DNA of 64,000 nucleotides from Chrysoperla carnea (Eukaryota; Arthropoda; Insecta; Neuroptera; Chrysopidae). Below, piece after piece: positions 1 through 12,500 of this stretch. The notes beneath the pieces are model-generated. The model saw only the letters and a program-made list of their open reading frames with translations, was not told the DNA's origin and did not search any database. Position 1 is the stretch's first letter, and the number at the start of each line of letters is the position of its first letter. The stretch spans positions 58,847,172 to 58,911,171 of the forward strand of contig NC_058339.1 of NCBI RefSeq assembly GCF_905475395.1. The letters run 5' to 3'. The position numbers were made by a program, and so were the translations under genes.

Positions 1-1389
1 AATAAACTGCTTCGGTCTAGCATACTTGTAGTTGTACTTTAATCTTGCACTTACACATATGCAAGACCAAAAAAGACGTACAAGACCAAGGCCAATGAGT
101 AAGACAAGGGCGCTAAAATCATTACACCAAATTCGTGAAACAAAGATAGGGAAATACAGTTTTGGTCTTGGTCTCGCTCATCACTATTTTCCCATAAAAA
201 ATGTCACTCATTACTATATATTTTTTTTTAAACAATTTATCTCAAACCTTGGAGAAATGAGGGCACCATTATCAAGTTCTTTCCCCGCTTAAAGAAAACG
301 TAGATTCGGGGCTGATTAATTTTTCAAAATTTTTTTTAGTTATAAACTTTATATTAAATTAAAAATATCTCTGATATATTAAAATAAATATATGTAGGGT
401 ATAAATAAATAACTAATTATTTCAAATCAGCCTATATATATTTATATAAGTACTTTGAAATTGTCAAAAGAGAATAAAAGAATTCATACGTGCCAAAAAT
501 TATTGATTAAATATATTAAAAACATTTATTTTATTGATCATTATATTTGGATAACGTTTGAAGGGCTCATGTTTTATTTTGTATATACGTGTATTGCAAA
601 GTGTACATTTTACAATAAATTTTTTTTATAATTCCATTTTTTTAAACATAATATCAAAGGCCCTTCGATAGAATTTGCTACGGTTCCCGCTCTTGCTTAA
701 TCATTCAATGCCAAGAGTCTATTTCAATCGGAATGAAAAATACCCATAATTCATCAAAAAAATATATATAATTCTTCCAAACACAGCCAATTTAGGTAGC
801 ATTTCAAGGAGAGTAGAACCTTTAGTTACGAAATGAATTATGCTAGTAATTTCAATTCGAAATTCGTTATCTGTGCTTTTGTGAGTATCTGTTAAAATAT
901 ATTAATTCTCAGTTGTTAGTTTGAAAGGGTCGTTCGACACTGCCGACGTTCATTAGATGGTCTGAAGATGATTTTGCTACCGTGTATAAAAAAACCAATA
1001 ACCTCTGTTAAATCTTCTCTTTGAAGCATTTTTCAGATTTCCAGACTTTGGAATACATTTTAACCGCCTCTTCCAGACTATTTAAAATTGTTGGAACGCC
1101 GATTTTCCAGTGACTGTTATCGCCTCAGTTGTACATTTTACCCTATTCCATAAATAGAAAATGTTATGCCTCCGTTATACACTTCAGTTTATGGCATGAA
1201 TATAAAATGCTACAATCTTGGTTATACATTTCTGTTTATTGTATGAATAGAAAATGTTACAATTTACAGACTATGGGATTTTCTCTAGAAAATCTAAATT
1301 TACGCCTACCATTGCGGCAGTCGGATCACTGTAGCGTATCAACCTCAAGTGATAGGTATTTACGAGTTATGTGAGTGTATAAGACAGAA
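1..1389. other. Gene-free AT-rich stretch
   Basis: No supportable exon was seen. The first 200 bases contain an imperfect inverted motif built on 'caagaccaaggcc' (about 80-95) and 'ggtcttggtctcgctcat' (about 164-181). The rest is low-complexity AT-rich sequence. Short open frames here have no family signature and no splice context, and were not called. Confidence 0.5.
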
Positions 1390-2006
1390 AAATCTCATGT
1401 GCAGCGACATTAATATCTTAACAAACAGGCAAGCAGCGCTAAAATCTTTCACCTCTGTCTGCCTAACTCAATGTAAGTCTGGTATGGGTACCTGGACACA
1501 GGGAAATTGTGAAGCCTGCGAGCTTGCTAGAAATGGCAAAATGCTGTCGGACACAAGCATCAATGGACATCTAGGAGTTTCATTTACGAACTGCAAGTTG
1601 CTCCTCAAAGGGAATATGTTAAAAAATACCAATCTCAGATGGTGGAGTAACGTGGAGCAACGTGCTTGTGGTACTACAAGAAGATATGGTCTGAGTACAA
1701 TCGTAGGTGTTTCGAAGATCTTATATCACTTCCAAGGGCCTCTATTAGCAAAATGGTTGAGGCTACTACTGGACACTGCCTAGGCGGCAGGCACGCTGAG
1801 CGTCTGGGCCTTACAGTATATAATGACTATTGCAGAAGTTGTTACAGTGACGAGAAGGAAGAAACCATGTCTCATCTTCTCTATCGTTGACCAGCTCTTG
1901 GCACGATGAAGTTGACTCACTTGACTCAGCCTTTTTTGACGACCTCTCCGACCTGAAGTCCGTTGATATCAAAGCACTTCTGCTGTTCTTATACAGCTCC
2001 AAATAG
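1390..2006 (+). mobile_element. Degraded 3' end of a jockey/R1-type LINE ORF2 (RNase H and C-terminal zinc region)
   Basis: Two overlapping plus frames give pieces of the end of a non-LTR retrotransposon ORF2. In order these are an RNase H piece (ILTNRQAALKSF near 1410, the ELARNG stretch near 1520), the segment RASISKMVEATTGHCLGGRH with following AERLGL (about 1735-1810), a CRSC zinc motif followed by the acidic EETMSHLL stretch, and a last segment DLSDLKSVDIKALLLF that ends at TAG 2004-2006. The order and motifs are typical of jockey/R1-like elements of arthropods. The frame changes at least once and the 5' part, including the reverse transcriptase, is absent, so it is a 5'-truncated dead copy. 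The class is firm and the exact family is not. Confidence 0.75.
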
Positions 2007-2148
2007 TTCATGTAGTAGTGCATTTAATCACACCTTATACATTCAATGATATTATAAAATGATTTTACATCAACAACTTCATTGAAGACGCCAAGAGGCC
2101 TTTAAACTCCAACTTTAATCTAGGCTCAGACCAATCTAGCATTATCAT

Positions 2149-2186
2149 AACTTGAACACAATAGCACTTGCTATTGTGTTCAAGTT
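2149..2186. repeat. Near-perfect 38-nt palindrome
   Basis: AACTTGAACACAATAGC and its reverse complement sit around a four-base centre. The site lies 140 bases downstream of the LINE tail. It could form a tight hairpin in RNA or a cruciform. No function is assigned. Confidence 0.7.
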
Positions 2187-4500
2187 GGATGTAAATGATT
2201 CCACCAAAAGTCCCTATCCATAAAAGACCCCAGATCTGTTCACAGTCTTGTCCTTTTTTAACGTTACCTTTTTCATTAAATCAGCTGTGACCAATCTGGT
2301 GAGTTAATCATACCCTAAACAAGTGATCCCTGTCAAAGTCTTCCTTCGTAGCCAACTGGGATTTAATTGTGATACTATTAAAACGATTTACTATTTGAAA
2401 AATCAAGAAAAGAATAAATTATACCAATTATATAGATATAATGAATAAAAAAATTTAATGCTAATTTATTACATCATGCAATAAGCAAGTTTTGGTTTAA
2501 TTCGTTCAACCGGAAGTACCACTTTACACTTGATGTAAACTAGCTGCACATGGTCTACATTTTGATATTTATAGTAATAAATATTAATTTAAATATAGTT
2601 TCAGTGATAAATAATAAATTTAATTAATAATTAATATCTTAGTAAAAAAAAATCATCAGTATACTTTTATTTTTTGGAAATTGAAGTTAAAATATTATCG
2701 CTTTGACCCAAAATCTACTTTTTATTAATGAACAATTTTTATTTATTATTTTTTTTCTACTTATGTCAAACAATTGAAAAATATTACAAAACATCTTTTA
2801 AGTTATTTTTTAAGTATAGTTACGTTTGTGGGGGGTCTTTTATATCTCTGTTTCCAACGAGACGTGTTGAATCAAAGAATCTTTAATATTTTAATGTGAA
2901 TTACATGATTGACTTAAGTGCCAAAGTTGATAGAGCTTAGTCGAATTGGGCAGTGGCGATTAACGGAAAAGATATCTTTGGAATTTTTAAAATAAGATAT
3001 ATCTAAGACATACCATATTGAAAACACTAATCAAAGGATTAAAAGAAAATAAGGTCATTTGAAAGGTGAATAAGAATTAACTCTTCCACTCCTACATTTT
3101 ATTCTACTTGAATCAATTATAAAATAATTAAAAAATTCTCATAATATTTTTTTATTTTATAATAATAAATGTGTGGCTTATGGCATAAACAAAATATGAC
3201 AAAATCAATTAAGAACACTTAACCAATAGCTATGAAGTATTTGAAATTATTATTATGCATAGATAAGACTGAATAAAAAGACGTGTTATTGACATTTTAA
3301 AGACAATGAAAAACCAGTATATTCATTTATAATTTTTCTTTTTATTTTCATAATTTGTTGACGTGTCATATTATCACATAGGTATTTTTAAAAAAAATTT
3401 ATATCATTTGTTTACCTCTTCACAACAAAAAATAACATCCAATCCAATCACATAAATAAATAAAACACTAAAAACACCTCAAAAAATCACTGAAAACAAA
3501 TCACACACACGAAAACGTATAGTATATATCTTTTTAGTGTTTAAAACAAATGCAGTCTAGAAAAAAACAGTTGGAAGAAATACAAAATAATACTTTTTTT
3601 GTATAATAAAAAATATTTTTATAAAAACATGTCAAACATAAAATAAAACTTTCACAACACTCAAACCCCAATTATTATACTGCTCTAGCACATAACAATT
3701 AATAATAATATATTTATTTTTATTAATATGAATTATTTTACCAGAGTTTCAAATAAAAAATGATTATTATTAATGGTATATAACATAAGGTCAGTAAACG
3801 TCAAACGTGATTGAAGAATATATGAAGTAGTCTGTCCGAGGCAAAGATTCATATGTTGTTGACTGCTTGCGTTTTGTAAATTATCCAATGTATACGCCAC
3901 CATCTCAACACAAATTATAATATGTGTTGTTCAGTCCAGTCTATCCATACTCCATCCATACTGACTTTACTTCATTAAGTTTGTTCTTCGTGATATGGTG
4001 TAGTATACTAAGCCTAAGTAAAAAAAGATAGTGTTATTAGACTATAATAACACTGTTTTTTTTACTTATACTTAATGTAGTAAACCATATCAAAAAGAAC
4101 ACAAAATTGTGTATGAGTATGTATTTTTGTGTTGTATTGTATGCTTAACTCATCTCGGAATCAATCGTGTTGGTTCGGTGTATTATATATCGTTGTATTC
4201 ACATGCATATACACATTCCATACATTCCAATAATGTATTCATGTATATAGTGGTGGTTAGAACAACACACAACAGGTAATTTATTAAATTCTATACTGTT
4301 ATGTTCAAATAACTAGAGCCAAGATTATTACACTAAAAAATACCTATATTTAATATCAAGTATATGTTTTACACTCATCATTTGTTGTTTGTATCAAAGT
4401 ATAATTAGGATTGCCTATAATTGAAGATTGAATACGAATTCCAGAGTTTTTACTCTAAAAATGTCTCAAATAACCAACCTATTAATTGTGTTTAAAAGGA
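2187..4500. other. Intergenic AT-rich sequence without recognised genes
   Basis: Mostly low-complexity A/T sequence. The only structured item seen is the hairpin at 3983-4100. No exon with family similarity was found on either strand. Confidence 0.5.
3983..4100. repeat. Hairpin MITE-like inverted repeat with arms of about 58 bp
   Basis: The left arm begins GTTCTTCGTGATATGG and the right arm ends with the complement CCATATCAAAAAGAAC. The two arms pair over almost their full length, including TAGTGTTATTA / TAATAACACT near the tip, with a loop of only a few bases. Short palindromes like this are usually non-autonomous DNA transposons. No target duplication was resolved. Confidence 0.6.
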
Positions 4501-4519
4501 CTATAACAAATATTATTAT

Positions 4520-5340
4520 GGACAGAAAAGAAAAAATACTTTAAGATATGTACAAAATCCTCCAAAAAAGTAGGTACAGATCATCGGGATGAACAGTGGA
4601 ATGAAACAAAATCGAAAAATTTTGTAATAATAAAATCCTTAACAAATTCTAAGTGGAGTCTGTATCTTAATAGTAATTAACAAAATACGAAGAAGAGCTG
4701 ATAAGAGAAATGTACACACTGGCAAAATGTGCTCGAGAAAGAATGGAAAATGAAGAAATATCAGAGAAATGGAAAATAACAATAATTTTCTCAATTCATA
4801 AGAATCATGATATACATATTTGATTGTCAAAATTAAGTAAATACTATATGGGAACATTTTTATTACCAGTGACCTAGCTTAAAATCTACCATATTATGAT
4901 TTGGATATACTATACATTTTTTTCTTATAACAACTAGTGCCAGAAAAATCCATAAATATATCATTTAGCTAGTACCTATGCATTGAATTTAGCGGGTAAA
5001 AAATAGAGTCAGCCAAGAAATTCATAAATGAATTTGATGGAAGAAAATATGTATTAGCATTAAACGAAAACTGTTTTGGACAAAGCACATTAAATAAAGA
5101 ACTTTACGAGGTACGTTTAGAGGCATAATTCGAGAAACAAGACAAAAAAATAGTATGATGGATATTTTTAAAGAATTCAAAATGGACAGAATACCAAAAA
5201 ACCGTTTAAAGCAAAACATAATAACTTAAAAGTAAAAACAGGCTAAGGAAAGGATGATTAAAGGAGGCATGAAAGATAATTCTAAAACAATGGAGAGGAT
5301 GAAAGATAAAAAACAGAGCAGTAGATCAAAAATCTGAAGG
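4520..5340 (+). mobile_element. Degraded LINE reverse-transcriptase fragment
   Basis: Plus-strand codons near 4690-4815 read EELIREMYTLAKCARERM and then EKWKITIIFSIHKNHD. This resembles the conserved entry to the reverse transcriptase of many LINEs (W..I.I.PI.KKGD). Downstream the frame is interrupted several times and only short pieces remain, such as FINEFDGRKY near 5025. The family cannot be named. The right border is uncertain. Confidence 0.45.
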
Positions 5341-6700
5341 TCACGAAAGTAAAAAAAGTGTTACTTTATGGCTTCCTATTGCAAAAGTTATCTTATCCAC
5401 AAAAACCGAACATATCTTAGATATAGTGTATACATATATTTTGTGTGCTACAAAAAATGCTTAGAAAATTTTCCATGAAAGTAGAATGGCATGAAACCAA
5501 AACACCAACGAATGATTATAATATAGCAAATGTAGAAATCATTTTTGAATCATATAGAAATAATAAGGGGTGAATATTATTTCATTACCCTTGTGTATGA
5601 AGACTATAATATCATTAACTTTTTTCTATTCACACTCAGTGTTGGTACTTGACTGAGGCAAATAGAACAATACAATACATAGTCCCAATTTGTAAACAGT
5701 TTCAAGTCCTTCCTTGGAAAAATGACTATCCTTCCTTTCTTGAAAAAAAGAATTCATAGAATATGTAACAGCTTTATTGTCCCTTTGAACATATATCAAA
5801 CAGGCAACCCTATGCTGTGTCATAAATATTTCACCTGCTACCTGTGTACATTCAATGACCGTTAAGTCATTTCGTTGAATTGATGATGATTCATGATTTC
5901 AAATGATTTCTTCTTCTTAATTTCATCTTATACGCATTATATTCATATAGATTATAGACAACATTACATCTCTCCTTCTTGTAGATCAACTTCTACGCAT
6001 ATAGAATTTTCTAGTTATTATCAAAGATAAACTATTCTAAGAAACACGTCTCTGATCTCTATGTACATGTATACATGTACTTTGTAAGTATGTAATAATT
6101 ATTATTTTGTATAACACTTGTTCAATCAAATTGAACATCAAAGTAAATTATTAACAATTACATTTTACTTCTTAAAATAGGCACTTGTCCATATTTCTTT
6201 GGCTTGCAAAACAATAGCAATCAGAGAATGTACCCACAGAGAATATCACATAGAACCGTCAAGGTGAAACATGGTTTGCTTGTTAATAGATTCAATTATT
6301 ATGATCAATCTCACATAAAATATTAGACCGTCAGATGATAATAAATTAGCGAAACAACCATCCATTTTTTGACTTATTTGCAAAAAGTAAAAAATTTGTA
6401 TGGATCTAGTCCTTAGGTAGTCTAACAACACTGAAAAAGGGTGACATTGAAAGAGATGCTTTTTTTATTCTATACGAGTTTACGAATAACATATTGAAAA
6501 ATGTATTTTCCATTTTTTTGGGCCCTTAATTTTACTTGAACATTATATTTTATTCCATTATTGTAGAAATATTTTTTGTGAGGGGCTCTATTTACACTTC
6601 CAAACTTTCGATTGGCAGAAACTTAACTAAGCTGCGATAAATTGCCCATGTATACTCATAAAAAACAGGTTATTTTTATTATCATATAAAAGAACCATTC
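5341..6700. other. Intergenic, no gene recognised
   Basis: AT-rich sequence with a few short frames that lack family motifs or splice context. Confidence 0.5.
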
Positions 6701-6704
6701 ATTA

Positions 6705-7105
6705 CATACAGCCCCAAAAGGATGTGATGTCACAGGATCTAAGCGGCCAACTCTCGAGTCCGGAGCGTGAAATTAACTATTCAGCGTTCTCGCAACGAAG
6801 CCATGGTTTTTCATGGCCATATTATTGGTATAAAAAGTCCTAAAGATCACGGGCTTCAATTTCAGAATACAAATAGTTCGATATCATGGCACAATAATGA
6901 TCGCCCATTGACAGGCACGTTTTGGACAAGGTCGTTTTTGAAGAAAAATGGACCGATGATTACATCAGTCCATAAACCACACCAAACCATTGTTATGTTG
7001 TCTGGATGTAATGGTAGCTCTTAAATCTCTTCAGACCAAATATGGCAATTTTGTTTGTTGACATATCCGTAAAGACAGAAATGTGCTTCATCACTAAATA
7101 AAATT
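6705..7105 (-). mobile_element. Tc1/mariner-superfamily transposase remnant
   Basis: Read on the minus strand, the stretch begins FSDEAHFCLYGYVNKQNC (near 7105). It continues with NITMVWCGLWTDVIIGPFFF and ends with SWPLRSCDIT (near 6715-6750). These correspond to the DEAHF, GYVNKQN, VTVWC..GIIGPYFFE and NWPPRSCDLTPLD blocks of mariner/IS630-type transposases common in insects. There are in-frame stops and shifts and no intact ORF. A sequence resembling an element end (GGTGATTCATTTAGAGGC on the minus strand) lies near 7260-7280. Confidence 0.7.
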
Positions 7106-7830
7106 TTTTATCGAAAGCAGTGGATTTCCTTCACGTTTTTCAAACTATACTGAACAGACCAGAAAAAGAGCCCCAAAGAAATTTCAAACTATACTTAACA
7201 AAAATACCATATAAATACAACTGGCGCTTCATCTGTGAATAATTCTGTAGATAAAAAGTGCCTCTAAATGAATCACCCGTTATTTTTCAAAGGTAGAAAC
7301 GAGAAAATGGAGCACCTTGATCTGCCATCATCTTACGGTCTATCTATAATATCTATATTTGTCGAAAATAACTTGTACATGTCTTGAGGTCTGGTTTGTT
7401 CCATTCTAGTTACAATAATAAATAACAAAAGTAAATTTTTATTTCTATGAAAACATTGAACTTGAAGCAAGCTAATCTTGTTTTGTTTTCTCCATGAGTT
7501 TGTTTAAAGCGAAATCAGTTACTCATTGCAAAAATAATTGCAAATAATTTCCTTTTTATAAAAAATTCATTTGTTCTTATAAGATTTATGATCGCGATTT
7601 CAACTTCCCGTTAATCGAATTCTCGTAAATGAGAAAATTAAGCAATTTTACCGGAGTGATTTTCGTCAGCTAGTCTACAATTTTCAAAAACTCGAAGAAA
7701 AAGATTGCGTTTAACTTTTTACTGGTTCTTGTTTACTGAAATATTAGTTGAAAAATTTATTTTAAATATTACGTAAAACCACGAGCTATATTTATCAATT
7801 GTTAATTATATACAAATATGATAATAAAAT
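7106..7830. other. Intergenic between two mobile elements
   Basis: No gene seen. Part of it may be the rest of the mariner remnant described just before it. Confidence 0.4.
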
Positions 7831-8538
7831 ACTAGCAGTTACCCGTCTGCTTTGCTGAGCAGTTAAAACTTTATAAACAAATCACCCCACACGAAACGAC
7901 ATTCCGTCTTCACTCTTATATGGCCTACTTGTTCCCCTTTCCTTACCAACTAAATGACTTCGAACCTGACTTCAGCCTCCGGAAACTAAACTCGTTTCGC
8001 TAGAAACATTGTTGTAGATATTTATCTTTACATCCCTAGACGAGTGTGAAAGAGGAAAAAGAAAGTAAAGAAGGCCTTTGACTTTGTTTACCCCATCGGT
8101 TTTCAGCTTACTTTGCTCCTAAGATTTAAACCACTGGGAAAGGGAACGTCAAAGTGTATCTGTTGAGGCTCCCACCTTTATATATTCTGAAAAAAAGAAG
8201 TTGAAGAGAGAACCATCTTACATATTCTGTAAATTTTTGCTTCAATCAGAAGTAACACGATTATGGGCAGACGCATTAATGGACGCATTTTAAAGGGTGT
8301 GAAAAATTTAACGCAAGGTTTAAATGTTTCCCCATTTGCATGGTAAATTGTTGTCAATGAAACAGCAAAGACAGCGTGCCAGCTGGCTGTTTAGCGTTGT
8401 TTAAAATGAAGGGCTTGACGCAAAAAGGATGCATTTTCACTGTTGGACAAGAGAGATAAGTGTGGGCAGGGGAAGTAAAGGCTATAGCAGTAGTCTTTAA
8501 TTTTAAAGTGGAAATTGAAGTTCGCCAAGTCAGCTAGT
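7831..8538. mobile_element. Non-autonomous element bounded by ACTAGC / GCTAGT
   Basis: It begins ACTAGCAGTTACCCGTCTGC and ends GCCAAGTCAGCTAGT, a pattern I recognise from abundant arthropod elements that start 'actagctgacccg...'. It has no coding capacity. The right-hand part (GTAGTCTTTAATTTTAAAGT near 8490) resembles 43720-43760 in an IPP intron, so it belongs to a family present more than once in this window. The class (Helitron-like, or a MITE with short TIRs) is not settled. Confidence 0.5.
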
Positions 8539-9093
8539 GAATTAATAAAAAATTTACTTTTATTTAAAAAACTTTACTTCCTATCAAAATTGCTTCAACT
8601 TCTTACGTTAATTTTGGGACACTATAGATATAAATATATGGTGTAAATACTTAAAATACTCTAAAATAAAATAAATATTCTCTAAACTCAAATATTATTT
8701 GATGTACCAATCAATACAATTATACAAATTCCTTTACCACCTTCATAAATTTTGTAGATTGATGTCATCTTGAATATAATCCATTCTCTTATACTTACTT
8801 AAATTACTTAATACACCCTTGAAATTTAAAATAATTTTAAATTTAAATTCTTCTACCTTTATAATAATAATTTACATAAATTTGTAAAATCGTATAAGAG
8901 GAATTGTATCCTGGAACAACTTCTTCAGTCGATACAACTCAATTAAACACAAAATCAATTAAATTTTCAATGCTTTGGATAATATCGAGTAATTAGCACA
9001 TAAAAATACCCAAAAATTCAGCCCATTTAACGACTATGTGACTGTTTCTAGAGTTATCTCCCTCAAAATCGCTTTGTAACAATAGTTGTTCGT

Positions 9094-9350
9094 ACAGGAT
9101 TTTAGGCGATATCTCAAAAACTACTCGCTTAATCGATAAATAAACCCCTTTTTTGCATTCTTTGGAATCATCAAAATCCCAAACAAAAAATTTTTTGTGA
9201 TCTTTTCGATTTTTTTAAAGGGGGAAATAAGAAAATATTGTTAACTCCAATTAGGATGATAATCTAGAGGTATTTCAACGCAGAAAATACAAAAATTGGA
9301 TTCATTTAACGATTAGATAAGTAATTTTTGAGATATCGCCTAAAATCCAG
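9094..9350. repeat. Foldback repeat with arms of about 45 bp
   Basis: GGATTTTAGGCGATATCTCA near 9100 is matched in inverse by TGAGATATCGCCTAAAATCC near 9330. A related single arm is seen at 61388-61430 (TTTTAGCCGATATCTCATAA). This is probably a MITE family of unknown class, and it lies just upstream of BBS1. Confidence 0.55.
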
Positions 9351-9495
9351 TAAGAAAAGCGTCAGTTCGGAGCGATCCAGGAAACAAGCATGTTATAATA
9401 TACCTGTATAGTTATAGTTTCATATATGTTACACATTATTCAACAAAGTTCTTTAGTGTTATAGCTTATAACGCTTGCGTTATAAATGAAATTCA

Positions 9496-9509
9496 GTTGT
9501 CATGGATAC
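9496..9509 (+). promoter_or_regulatory. Candidate RFX X-box upstream of BBS1
   Basis: The 14-mer GTTGTCATGGATAC fits the DAF-19/RFX X-box consensus RYYNYY-AT-RRNRAC at 13 of 14 positions; only the T at position 12 departs. It starts 72 bases before the predicted BBS1 ATG. That is the distance and orientation in which X-boxes precede bbs genes in nematodes and ciliary genes in flies. Function is inferred from motif plus context. Confidence 0.55.
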
Positions 9510-9567
9510 CAGAACAAAACATATTTATAAATAAACATAATTTCACAGTACTTTGTTTTTATAAATC

Positions 9568-12500
9568 ATGGTTTACTTTGGGTATGTATTTAATTTTAAT
9601 ATTTTGCTTATAATATACGATTTAATACACGAATATCGTCACAAATTATTTGATTTATTATACGTTTTATAGACAGTGTTTATTACATCCTTGTAAACAT
9701 CATGCATTATTTTGTTTCTATAAAATCGCAACTCACCTCCGTTGTAAATACAAAAAACTCGATTTTACACTTTTTATTTTTTATGAATAAAAGTAAATTG
9801 GTTGAAATCAAGAGAACTTTTTAGAGTAGCTAAAGAATATCCATAAAAATCTCTCTGTCCAAACTCTTGGGTTTAATTTTAAACAAAATTTTATTTTAAT
9901 TACAAATTTTTATTTTATTGTCAAAATTGAAGCTTATTTTATTAATTTTCATACAATATCAACATATATGATTATACGGTTGCATAGTTTATAAAAATGT
10001 AATGAACAAATTCATTTATTTTAGCGATGAAAATCATGGTCGTTGGCTACATGCCTTCTCAGATAGTAGCTTAGGAATTACCACAATTACACCATGTATG
10101 GTTCTTGTACCCAGTGAAGATGGTCATCAATTAGTAATAGCTGATTTCAAAATAAGAACTGATTCCAAACCACGCTTAAAAGTATTTTCAGGCACATCAA
10201 TGATCAGTGAACAAATTATTCCTGATATTCCAGCAGGCATCGTTACATTTCCTGTTGACAAATATCAAACAATACCATTAGGTTTGTATACAAGTTTTAG
10301 TATTATTATAAAAATATAAACTTTATGTTTGTCTTGTTTCCAGCTGTTGGCGTGGCTTGTGGATCAGATATTTTAGTTTTTCGTAATAATAAACCGTATT
10401 ACAAGTACACTTTACCTAAACTACCAATGGTCGATCTTGAACAAGATGTCTGGCGTCGATTAAGTGATGCACATGTAGATGATATTCCGGTTTTGATAGA
10501 GCTTTTAAATGCAATACCATTTGAAGATTTAACGTCAAGATCGAAAACTTTCTTATGTATTCCAAAAGAAAATCGTGAAGCGTTTATTAAAGAACATAAA
10601 GACCTTACTCTAGAGAAGAAATCAACAATCACATGCATTACAACGTTGCCTAAAAAAATTAATGACTCTTTACAATGTATTTTTGTTGGGACAGAAATTG
10701 GTGACATATTAGTAATAGATCCATTAGGATTTAGTGTTATACACCAAGTAATTTAAACAGTAATACCTCACAACATATCACCGTGTAAAAACTTTAAATT
10801 AACCAACAAACGAGAGAAAATCCGTTAGTGTTAAATCACTCAACTATTTTTATCCAAACAATAGGGGATTGGACTAGATATTTTGTATCACTTTAAAATT
10901 TTAAAAATCTTTACTAGTTTGCAAGATATGAACGTTTAAAATTCCTAATTAAACAAAAAGGAAGATACCGTCTAGTGACTACATACGGGTATCGCCGTAG
11001 AGCTTACATATAAAACTTAATTTTCCTAAAAGGAGGTGGGCAACCTTTGAATGCAATCGTTTTATATTCAATTTTAAATTCACTTTGAAATTTTATCATC
11101 CTATCAAGTCTAGTTTTATATTTTTTTGGGTAATATGGCCAATTCGACATCAGGATTATTCCCCATTTTGCCATAAATTAAAATAAAACTTTAAAGTCTC
11201 GCGATAACTTGGGTGATATGTTGTATGAAGGTCACCTAGAAATTTTTTTTACAAAGTCCCTTTTAAAATTGATATTTATTTTAGGCACGTGTATGTGCTG
11301 CAAATGTGACACCATTTATAATATTATGCTCTGGACAATATGATGTAGACTTTCGGTGCGTGATTGCATGCCGAGAAGGTGTAGTTTCTGTTCTGAAACA
11401 TGGATGGTTAGAAGGAAACGTGCTGTTTACAGTCACCGATGGTTCAATTGTTTCTATGACATTAGTACCTGATGAAGCTACCATAATTATTGCCACGAGT
11501 ACCGATCTACTTTTATGTTATACAAAAAAAGTAAGGAAAAATTCTTGCTATTGACAAGGACTCGTAAATTATTAACCCAAAATCTAATAAAAGATTTTCT
11601 TAATAAAAGCTCCTTGAAGTTAGGGATAAAGGATGTTGCTCGAAAATTGTCACAGGCAGAGCAAAACTTTAAATGTAAGTACCCTATCATCACTTGTCAA
11701 GGCCTTTTCCTTTTTAGGGAAAAAAATTATGGAACATAACATTACCGGGCAAACCGATAACTATAGGTACAGTCCCACTGAAACATTACAGCTGTAATTT
11801 AATAGCAGTGGCGTTACAAGGTGGTAGTGTTTACTTGTACAAGGGTCGTAAACATATTGATACAATTATTGCATCGAATACAGTCAATGCATTACTATTT
11901 GGTCCATTGGGTCAAGAAGATAATGTGATTATATTGAATACGATGGGTGAGTCATCAGAACTAGTCCGTATTGTTAACACGTCATACCTACCTCTAAATT
12001 AACTTTTTTATTTGTGCAGATGGTTCATTGGTGATAAAAATATTAAAACGTACTGCTGATTATGATCATGATTCAATTGAAAATGAAGGTAGTAACAAAT
12101 CAACGCAACCAGTTAAACCATTAGCAATACCAAAAAAGAATAAGTTATTTGTAGAACAAACAAATAGAGAACGTCAAAATGCAATCGGTAATTTTAATAC
12201 AGTTAATATGACAATCTCTTTAGCTTTTTATCTCTCAAAACATACAAACAAGGTGAAAGTAGTTAGAATAATAAACAACGGCTGCCACCTGAAAAGTATC
12301 CGGAACTATTTCGTTAATTTTTCTACCTGCAAAATTGGAAAAATGTCCGAAAGTATTCAAAATAGTTAAAAGAAAATCGTAAAAAAAAGGATTTTCATGA
12401 AAAGTTTTATACTTTTCACAACAATCTGGCAACATGCTATTCAAGTGATTGTCTATTAGTATATACAGTGAGTCGCATTTAAGATGAAGACATCCTCATA

